Assembly: GCA_963643925.1 (NCBI GenBank)
Contig: CAVINS010000008.1
Span: 1-59,310, forward strand
Origin: Phocaeicola_A sp963643925
GTDB lineage: Bacteria; Bacteroidota; Bacteroidia; Bacteroidales; Bacteroidaceae
Reading direction: 5' to 3'
DNA length: 59,310 nucleotides
The position numbers and the translations under genes are program-made. Positions 53,442 to 59,310 of the stretch are shown piece after piece. Position 1 is the stretch's first letter, and each line of letters starts with the position of its first letter. The notes under the pieces are model-generated. The model did not search any database. It saw nothing but the letters and a program-made list of their open reading frames with translations, and had not been told where the DNA came from.

Positions 53442-54611
53442 TCAGTATCTAAATTCACCAAACTCCGAACGGATAATCAGTTCTTTCTTGTCGCTCTCCT
53501 CGATGCGGCCTATCACCTGTGCGTCGATGTTGAAGCTCTTGCTAATGGCTATCACCTGCTCGGCAAACTCGGGAGCGAGGTAGACCTCGAGCCGGTGTCC
53601 CATGTTGAAGACCTTGTACATCTCGTCCCAGTCGGTGCCGCTCTGCTCCTTGATGGTGCGGAACAGGGGCGGTATAGGGAAAAGGTTGTCCTTCACCACG
53701 CGCACATTGTCCACAAAGTGGAGAATCTTCGTCTGCGCACCGCCCGAGCAGTGTACCATACCGTGGATCTGCGGGCGCAGGGCATCCAACAGTTTCTTCA
53801 CCACGGGAGCGTAGGTACGGGTCGGCGAGAGCACCAGTTTGCCGGCGTCCAGCGGGGAGCCTTCAACGGTGTCGGTCAGCTTCAGCTTGCCGCTGTAGAC
53901 CAGCTCGTCGGGCACAGCCTTGTCGTAACTCTCTGGATATTTCTCAGCCAGGTATTTGGCGAACACATCGTGACGGGCAGAGGTGAGTCCGTTGCTGCCC
54001 ATGCCGCCGTTGTACTCCTTCTCGTAAGTGGCCTGTCCGTACGATGCCAGACCGACGATGACGTCACCCGGACGGATGTTGGCATTGTTGATCACGTCGC
54101 TGCGCTTCATGCGGCAGGTCACCGTGCTGTCCACGATGATGGTGCGCACAAGGTCGCCCACGTCGGCCGTTTCGCCACCGGTGGCATACACGCCCACGCC
54201 CATCTCACGCAGCTCGGCCAGCAGTTCGTCCGTGCCGTTGATGATGGCGGAGATGACTTCACCCGGCACCAACAACTTGTTGCGTCCGATAGTGGATGAG
54301 ACCAGAATATTGTCCACGGCCCCCACGCAGAGCAGGTCGTCGATGTTCATGATGAGCGCGTCCTGGGCGATGCCTTTCCACACACTCAGGTCGCCCGTCT
54401 CTTTCCAGTAGAGATAAGCCAGGCTCGACTTCGTGCCGGCTCCGTCGGCATGCATAATGTTGCAATATTCGGGGTCGCCTCCCAAGATGTCTGGGATAAT
54501 CTTGCAGAAGGCTTTCGGATAAATACCTTTGTCGATGTTCTTGATAGCGTTGTGCACATCCTCTTTGGATGCTGACACACCGCGTTGCATATAGCGTTGA
54601 TTGCTACTCAT
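53442..54611 (-). CDS. purM: Phosphoribosylformylglycinamidine cyclo-ligase (AIR synthetase)
   Basis: 389 residues. ADGAGTKSSLAYLYWKE, the ATP-binding GGETADVGDLV and the C-terminal PPLFRTIKEQSGTDWDEMYKVFNMGHR are diagnostic for PurM. It closes the imidazole ring in purine synthesis. Bacteroidetes versions are longer than the E. coli enzyme (345). It lies directly before prfA. Confidence 0.93.
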   Translation of the reverse strand: MSSNQRYMQRGVSASKEDVHNAIKNIDKGIYPKAFCKIIPDILGGDPEYCNIMHADGAGTKSSLAYLYWKETGDLSVWKGIAQDALIMNIDDLLCVGAVDNILVSSTIGRNKLLVPGEVISAIINGTDELLAELREMGVGVYATGGETADVGDLVRTIIVDSTVTCRMKRSDVINNANIRPGDVIVGLASYGQATYEKEYNGGMGSNGLTSARHDVFAKYLAEKYPESYDKAVPDELVYSGKLKLTDTVEGSPLDAGKLVLSPTRTYAPVVKKLLDALRPQIHGMVHCSGGAQTKILHFVDNVRVVKDNLFPIPPLFRTIKEQSGTDWDEMYKVFNMGHRLEVYLAPEFAEQVIAISKSFNIDAQVIGRIEESDKKELIIRSEFGEFRY

Positions 54612-54667
54612 ATCGTATGTAATGTTTTTAGAATAGTTGCTAAGTGATTACTTGTGGAGTCCGGCGG

Positions 54668-55579
54668 TTAGAACTTCGAGCCTGCACCGCCACCGCCGAA
54701 GCTGCCACCGCCGAAGTGACCTCCAGGGGAGCTCGGGGTTCTTCGTGAAGAGCCCTTGCTGCCAACGATTCCGCCTAAGCCACCGATAGCAGCACCGCCA
54801 GCCGCACCATTGGAGCTGTTGGTCGATTCCTCGTCACGCTCCTCGGTGTAACCGCACTTGGAGCATTTGTAGGTAGCCTTGTAATGTTTCCGGTCACCTT
54901 CCTCAGACACAAGTTCCGAAGAGACACGTTTGAAGCCACGCTTCTTGCATTGCGGACAGCGCTTGCCACGTCCGAGGAACCAGATGAGCACTCCGAAGAA
55001 GACTACACAACCGACCAGCACTCCAAGGGCGTTGCCGGAGCCTTTCTTCTGCTGCTCTTTCTCTATCTCCATGGACCCGTTGAGGTAGCCGTGCACAGCC
55101 TTCATGCCCTCGAGCATACCTTTGTCCCAGTCGCCCTCGGCAAAGTGGGGGTTCATATACGTTTCCTGTATGCGTTTGCAGATAGCATCAGGCAGGATGC
55201 CTTCGAGGCCATAGCCGGTGAGGAACTGGACGCAGCGTTGCTCTGTGCAGAGCAGGACGATGAGTCCGTTGTCTTGTTTCTTCTTTCCTACACCATATTT
55301 CGAGCCCATGTCGAGTGCGAACTGGTAGCAGTCGCCGTCCTCGATGTCGCTGAGGGCCAGCACCACCACTTCTATGCCGGTGGTATGTTCCAGCGCAAAC
55401 AGCATCGTGTCGATGGCCGTCACCGTGGGCTGAGTGAGAATCATGTCGGGATTGCAGACGTACTTGGTACTGTCCTGCAGGTGCACCATCGGCACGTCCT
55501 CGACTTTATAAACTTTTGCCTGTCCCAACAGGGGGAACAGCAACAAACTAACAATGAGTGTGAGAAACCATCTTTTCAT
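54668..55579 (-). CDS. TPM-domain membrane protein with zinc ribbon and Gly-rich tail
   Basis: 303 residues. A signal peptide (LTLIVSLLLFPLLGQA) is followed by a TPM/Psb32 domain (VCNPDMILTQPTVTAID, CTEQRCVQFLTGYGLEG), a membrane helix (LGVLVGCVVFFGVLIWFLG), a four-Cys zinc ribbon (CPQCKKRG...CSKCGY, near 205-240), and a Gly/Ser tail ending GGGSFGGGGAGSKF. The family is linked to membrane protein quality control or stress in other organisms, without a fixed activity. A -7 box TATTTTTG is read at 55587-55594, so the mRNA leader would be only a few bases. Confidence 0.8.
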   Translation of the reverse strand: MKRWFLTLIVSLLLFPLLGQAKVYKVEDVPMVHLQDSTKYVCNPDMILTQPTVTAIDTMLFALEHTTGIEVVVLALSDIEDGDCYQFALDMGSKYGVGKKKQDNGLIVLLCTEQRCVQFLTGYGLEGILPDAICKRIQETYMNPHFAEGDWDKGMLEGMKAVHGYLNGSMEIEKEQQKKGSGNALGVLVGCVVFFGVLIWFLGRGKRCPQCKKRGFKRVSSELVSEEGDRKHYKATYKCSKCGYTEERDEESTNSSNGAAGGAAIGGLGGIVGSKGSSRRTPSSPGGHFGGGSFGGGGAGSKF

Positions 55580-55698
55580 AATGCTGCAAAAATACGAATT
55601 CTTTTTTAGATAATCCTATTTATTGTTCACGTATCATCCCCGAAGGGTCTATAAGCCAGCCGTCAGCAGCGCACCAGAGGGAGCGGCCAAGGGAAGGG

Positions 55699-56442
55699 TC
55701 ACTTCTCCCAGACATCCCAAGCGGCGAAGGCTTGCAGGAGGAGCATCTCCAGTCCGTTGCGGGTGGTTGCCCCGTGTTCTTCGCCCTTGCGCAGGAAGAG
55801 TGTCTCGTTCGGATTGTAGATCAAGTCGTAGAGCAAGTGGTTGGGCGTGATGTACTCGTAGGGGATGTCCGGACACTGGTCGGAGTTGGGATACATGCCC
55901 ACGGGCGTGCAGTTCACGATGACGGAGTACTCTTCCATCACCTCTTTCGTCAGTTCCTCGTAGGTGAACATCTGCGGACGCTCATGGCGCGACACCTGCG
56001 TCACCTCCACGCCCAAGGTCTTCAGTCCGTAGGCGACGGCTTTCGAGGCACCGCCCGTACCCAGCACGAGGGCTTTCTTGTGATGCGGTTCGAGCAGGGA
56101 TTCTATGGATTTGGAGAAACCCGTCAAGTCGGTATTGTAGCCTATCAGTTTAGGGTCAGCCCCCTTCTGGCGAACCACCTTGACGGTGTTCACCGCACCC
56201 ACAGCCCGTGCGTCCTTGTCCAGTTCGTCGAGGTAAGAGATGACCTTCTCCTTGTAGGGACTGGTCACGTTGAACCCCTTCAGCTCGGGATTCTCCGCAA
56301 TCACCTGGGGCAAGTCGTTGATGGAAGGGATTTCGAAGTTCATGTAAACAGCGTCGATACCTTCGTTGGAGAACTTTTCGTTGAAATAGTTCTTCGAGAA
56401 TGAGTGGCCTAACGGATAGCCTATTAATCCAAATTTGTCCAT
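55699..56442 (-). CDS. aroE: Shikimate dehydrogenase
   Basis: 247 residues. GLIGYPLGHSFSKNYFNEKF binds shikimate, LGTGGASKAVAYGLKTLG is the NADP site and VNCTPVGMYPNSDQCP is the conserved AroE segment. It reduces 3-dehydroshikimate in aromatic amino-acid synthesis. At 247 residues it is a little shorter than E. coli AroE (272). It follows ubiE by 18 nt. Confidence 0.94.
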   Translation of the reverse strand: MDKFGLIGYPLGHSFSKNYFNEKFSNEGIDAVYMNFEIPSINDLPQVIAENPELKGFNVTSPYKEKVISYLDELDKDARAVGAVNTVKVVRQKGADPKLIGYNTDLTGFSKSIESLLEPHHKKALVLGTGGASKAVAYGLKTLGVEVTQVSRHERPQMFTYEELTKEVMEEYSVIVNCTPVGMYPNSDQCPDIPYEYITPNHLLYDLIYNPNETLFLRKGEEHGATTRNGLEMLLLQAFAAWDVWEK

Positions 56443-56460
56443 AGTTATAGTTTATTAGAG

Positions 56461-57198
56461 TTATTTCTTTGCGTCATAAAATGTGCAGACCCCCATCGTC
56501 AGCCGACGGAACTCCACTTGTGAGAAACCGGCCTTCAGGAGTATCTCCTTCATCACCTCGCCCTGCGGGAAGGCCTCTATCGTCCGGGGCAGATAGGTGT
56601 AGGCGCTGTAGTCCTTCGACACCAACTTACCCACCAACGGCAGCACCAGGGCCGAATAGAGGTGAAACAGTTGCTTCATCGGGAAATTCTTGGGCGACGA
56701 GAGTTCCAATATAATAAGGTGTCCACCGGGAGCGAGCACCCGGCGAATCTCACGCAGGGCATCGTCCAGCCGGGCGAAGTTGCGCACGCCGAAGGCCACT
56801 GTCACAGCGTCGAAGCGGTCGTCGGCAAGCGACATGGCCGTGCAGTCCTCCTTCGCGAAGCGAATCATCGAGTCCAGTCCGGCCGTGTGCACCTTCTCGC
56901 GGGCTATCTGCATCATGCCTTCGGAGATGTCCACGCCCAGCAGTTCCTCGGGCTGCAGGCTTTTGCCTATCAGCAGGGCGAAGTCGCCCGTTCCCGTGGC
57001 AATGTCCAGGATGCGCCTCGGACCGTAGCTATTGAGTCGCTTCACAGCCTTGCGCCGCCAGCTCCTGTCTATTCCCCACGAGAGGATGTGGTTGAGCGAG
57101 TCGTAGGTGGAAGCGATGTTGTCGAACATCTGCTCCACCTGCTCACGCTTCTCACCATCCCCGCTATAGGGTTTTATGTCTTCCTGCGCGTAACTCAT
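56461..57198 (-). CDS. menG: Demethylmenaquinone methyltransferase (UbiE/MenG)
   Basis: 245 residues. The SAM-binding motif LDIATGTGDFALLIGK, then LGVDISEGMMQIAREKV, DAVTVAFGVRNFARLD and HLIILELSSPKNFPMK identify the family. In Bacteroidales, which make menaquinone only, it methylates demethylmenaquinone. It begins 3 nt after purC. Confidence 0.95.
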   Translation of the reverse strand: MSYAQEDIKPYSGDGEKREQVEQMFDNIASTYDSLNHILSWGIDRSWRRKAVKRLNSYGPRRILDIATGTGDFALLIGKSLQPEELLGVDISEGMMQIAREKVHTAGLDSMIRFAKEDCTAMSLADDRFDAVTVAFGVRNFARLDDALREIRRVLAPGGHLIILELSSPKNFPMKQLFHLYSALVLPLVGKLVSKDYSAYTYLPRTIEAFPQGEVMKEILLKAGFSQVEFRRLTMGVCTFYDAKK

Positions 57199-57201
57199 GC
57201 T

Positions 57202-58146
57202 TTATTTGCTCAAGAATGCGTTCACATTCTTCTCGATGCGGTTCAACAGGTCCTCCGAGTCGCTGGTCACGAACTTTTCACCAGTGATGTGCTCATAGAG
57301 CTCCATGTAGCGTTCGCTGATGGACTTCACGATCTCGTCCGTCATCTCGGGCACCTGCTGTCCGGCCTTGCCTTGGAATCCGTTGTCCATCAACCATTCG
57401 CGTACAAACTCCTTGGAGAGTTGCTTCTGGGCCTCGCCCTTCTCGAAACGCTCCTGGTAACCGTCGGCATAGAAGTAGCGGCTGGAGTCCGGTGTATGGA
57501 TTTCGTCCATCAGATAGATTTCGCCGTTGTGCTTGCCGAACTCATATTTCGTGTCGACCAGAATCAGTCCGCGTGAGGCGGCAATCTCTGTTCCTCTCTT
57601 GAAGAGTGCGAGAGTATACTTCTCCAGAATGGCGTACTCCTCGGGGGTTGCCAGTCCTTTCTTCAGGATCTCTTCCTTCGAGATGTCCTCGTCGTGTGTA
57701 CCAATCTCACCCTTCGTGGTCGGCGTAATGATGGGTTCGGGGAACCTTTCGTTCTCGCGCATACCGTCAGGCAGCTTCACTCCACAGATCTCACGCACAC
57801 CGTTCTTGTAGGCACGCCAGGCACTACCACAAAGGTAACCACGTACAATCATCTCTACGGGGAATCCTTCGCACAGCACTCCGACAGTCACCATCGGGTC
57901 GGGAACATCGAGTTTCCAGTTGGGGCAAATGTCCGTTGTAACATCCAGAAACTTTGCCGCTATTTGGTTCAGTATCTGACCTTTGAAAGGAATACCTTTG
58001 GGCAGTATCACGTCGAATGCCGAGATGCGGTCGGTAGCCACCATCACCAGCTTCTCGCCGTTGATGTTGTACACGTCGCGTACCTTACCATGATAAACTC
58101 CTTTTTGTCCTGGAAAACTAAAATCTGTCTTTACTAAAGCTTTCAT
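57202..58146 (-). CDS. purC: Phosphoribosylaminoimidazole-succinocarboxamide synthase
   Basis: 314 residues from ATG 58146. GKVRDVYNINGEKLVMVATD and RISAFDVILPKGIPFKG are the SAICAR synthase signature; LILVDTKYEFGKHNGEIYL follows. It acts in purine synthesis, as does purM in the same cluster. Its start lies inside the end of phoH by 29 nt, which suggests translational coupling. Confidence 0.96.
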   Translation of the reverse strand: MKALVKTDFSFPGQKGVYHGKVRDVYNINGEKLVMVATDRISAFDVILPKGIPFKGQILNQIAAKFLDVTTDICPNWKLDVPDPMVTVGVLCEGFPVEMIVRGYLCGSAWRAYKNGVREICGVKLPDGMRENERFPEPIITPTTKGEIGTHDEDISKEEILKKGLATPEEYAILEKYTLALFKRGTEIAASRGLILVDTKYEFGKHNGEIYLMDEIHTPDSSRYFYADGYQERFEKGEAQKQLSKEFVREWLMDNGFQGKAGQQVPEMTDEIVKSISERYMELYEHITGEKFVTSDSEDLLNRIEKNVNAFLSK

Positions 58147-59116
58147 AATTATTTGGATTTTGTTGATTTGATTCTTTCTTGCTGTTCTCATACCGCTCGT
58201 ATGCCTCCACGATGCTGGTCACCAGTTTGTGGCGGACAATGTCGCGCTTGTCCATCTCAATGAAACTGATGCCCTTCACACCCTTCAGAATCTTCTGGGC
58301 CTGAATCAATCCAGAGGTCTGCGAAGAGGGCAGGTCCACCTGTGTAATGTCGCCGGTGACTATCATCTTCGTGTTCATGCCCATGCGGGTGAGGAACATC
58401 TTTATCTGCTGCACTGTAGTGTTCTGTGCCTCGTCGAGGATAACCACCGCGTCGTTCAGTGTGCGTCCGCGCATAAAGGCCAGTGGAGCTATCTGGATGA
58501 CATTCAGTTCCATATACTCCTTCAACTTGGCGGGAGGGATCATGTCCTGCAAGGCATCGTAGAGCGGCTGCAGATAGGGGTCTATCTTGTCCTTCATATC
58601 ACCTGGCAGGAACCCGAGCTTCTCACCGGCTTCCACAGCAGGGCGACTTAGTATGATTTTGCGTATTTCTTTGTTTTTCAGCGAGCGCACTGCCAGAGCG
58701 ATGGCCGTGTAGGTCTTTCCCGATCCTGCGGGCCCTGTGGCGAAGAGCATGTCGTTCTTGTCATACTCCTGTACCAGTCGCTGTTGGTTGACGCTACGCG
58801 GAGTGATAGGTTTGCCGGTCACGCTGTAGACAATCACGTCCGCGGACTTTTCTTCCGTCACGGACTGTCCTTTCATGATTTCTATCAGGGTCTCTTCCTT
58901 CAGGGAATTGAAGTGGGCACAATGTTGCTCCAGGGTGAGTATACGTTCCTCGAAGGCGCAGATTTCACTCTCGTCACCCATCACCTTGATGACATCACCT
59001 CTGGCCACAATCCTCAGCTTCGGGTACAATGCTTTGATAATCTGCAGATTCGCATTGTTGATACCGAAGAAGATCACCGGGTCAACATCTTCTAAGACAA
59101 TATGCTTTTCAATCAT
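58118..59116 (-). CDS. PhoH-like ATPase
   Basis: 332 residues. An N-terminal region with a KH-like fold is followed by the P-loop ATPGSGKT-type motif (ATGPAGSGKTYTAIALAV, near residue 126-133) and Walker B VILDEAQNTTVQQIKMFLTR. PhoH/YbeZ proteins partner with the ribosome-associated RNase YbeY in many bacteria; ybeY is not in view here. It is the first visible gene of the cluster and has its own promoter. Confidence 0.93.
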   Translation of the reverse strand: MIEKHIVLEDVDPVIFFGINNANLQIIKALYPKLRIVARGDVIKVMGDESEICAFEERILTLEQHCAHFNSLKEETLIEIMKGQSVTEEKSADVIVYSVTGKPITPRSVNQQRLVQEYDKNDMLFATGPAGSGKTYTAIALAVRSLKNKEIRKIILSRPAVEAGEKLGFLPGDMKDKIDPYLQPLYDALQDMIPPAKLKEYMELNVIQIAPLAFMRGRTLNDAVVILDEAQNTTVQQIKMFLTRMGMNTKMIVTGDITQVDLPSSQTSGLIQAQKILKGVKGISFIEMDKRDIVRHKLVTSIVEAYERYENSKKESNQQNPNNYESFSKDRF

Positions 59117-59157
59117 TCAACCTACCGTATCAATATAAACTATAGTTCTGAATTTGC

Positions 59158-59188
59158 AAATTTAGTCATTCGTTACAATCTGCAAAAA
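59158..59188 (-). promoter_or_regulatory. Promoter of the phoH cluster
   Basis: Read on the minus strand, TTTTTG (59188-59184) and TAAATTTG (59165-59158) are 18 bp apart; the leader is about 35-40 nt. Confidence 0.55.
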
Positions 59189-59278
59189 TTTATCGTACAA
59201 CTTTTATCGGGTGAACTCCTGCTTAGCGACTTGAGGGGGGCTAGCTCATGCCAGCGCGGACCCGCATGAAAAGAAGAA

Positions 59279-59307
59279 GCCCCGGAGGCCATTGTGACCT
59301 TCGGGGC
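59279..59307 (-). terminator. Terminator of a gene beyond the right edge
   Basis: GCCCCGGAGG (59279-59288) pairs with CCTTCGGGGC (59298-59307) with one mismatch; on the minus strand it is followed by TTCTTCTTTTC. The remaining sequence 59189-59278 holds no gene. Confidence 0.6.
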
Positions 59308-59310
59308 GTT

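Overview
The window comes from a member of the Bacteroidales (Bacteroides/Prevotella-like gut bacteria). The evidence is a SusC/SusD polysaccharide utilisation locus with a hybrid two-component regulator, a fused LpxC-FabZ, family-restricted proteins (DUF6048, DUF6452, DUF4199, DUF3332), and repeated use of the Bacteroides-type promoter (-7 box TAnnTTTG, often with a TTG/TTTG about 20 bp upstream). No rRNA and no CRISPR array is present.

Layout. 1-8060 is accessory DNA. It holds a Cas10-like GGDD palm protein that runs off the left edge (minus strand), a divergent GC-rich AAA ATPase gene wrapped in phased and palindromic repeats, a toxin-antitoxin-like pair with a frameshifted third gene, an internally deleted tyrosine integrase, and two divergent AAA proteins (one fused to a PD-(D/E)XK nuclease, one with DUF4143). 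8363-10995 holds ppk1 and a YfcE-type phosphoesterase on divergent promoters. 11169-25612 is a polysaccharide utilisation locus: a minus-strand operon susC, susD, two paralogous heparinase II/III-family lyases and a GH88 unsaturated glucuronyl hydrolase, with a divergent hybrid two-component sensor. It should take up and degrade a uronic-acid-containing glycan; no sulfatase is present. 25670-32716 holds a membrane protein with a G9 tract, an MFS transporter, a DUF3332 lipoprotein, an Rpn-type nuclease, ApbE and MntP. 32743-35357 holds envelope-type genes (DUF6048, DUF6452, a GT2 glycosyltransferase, DUF4199) forming one operon with mntP and apbE.

35593-45043 is housekeeping: SRP RNA directly followed by tRNA-Thr, pnp, a redox-dead thioredoxin-like lipoprotein, greA with a terminator in its leader, a HIT protein, manC, tRNA-Leu, initiator tRNA-Met, a TetR regulator, fabG and an RluA-family pseudouridine synthase. 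45274-59116 is a long, tightly packed minus-strand cluster: phoH, purC, ubiE/menG, aroE, a TPM-domain protein, purM, prfA, pyrF, an HD-domain hydrolase, lpxD, lpxC-fabZ, lpxA, a pRiA4b ORF-3-like protein and miaA. It combines nucleotide synthesis, translation termination, tRNA modification and the first steps of lipid A synthesis.

The most promising lead is the left edge. A Cas10-type nucleotidyl-cyclase palm without a CRISPR array lies next to an ATPase gene whose promoter carries a TTTCAAT array phased at about 10.4 bp, and whose 3' end carries palindromes at exact 22-bp steps; one half-motif of these palindromes recurs in the shared promoter region. Two unrelated intergenic arrays, with 21-bp and 22-bp units, occur at 26961-27044 and 45084-45171.
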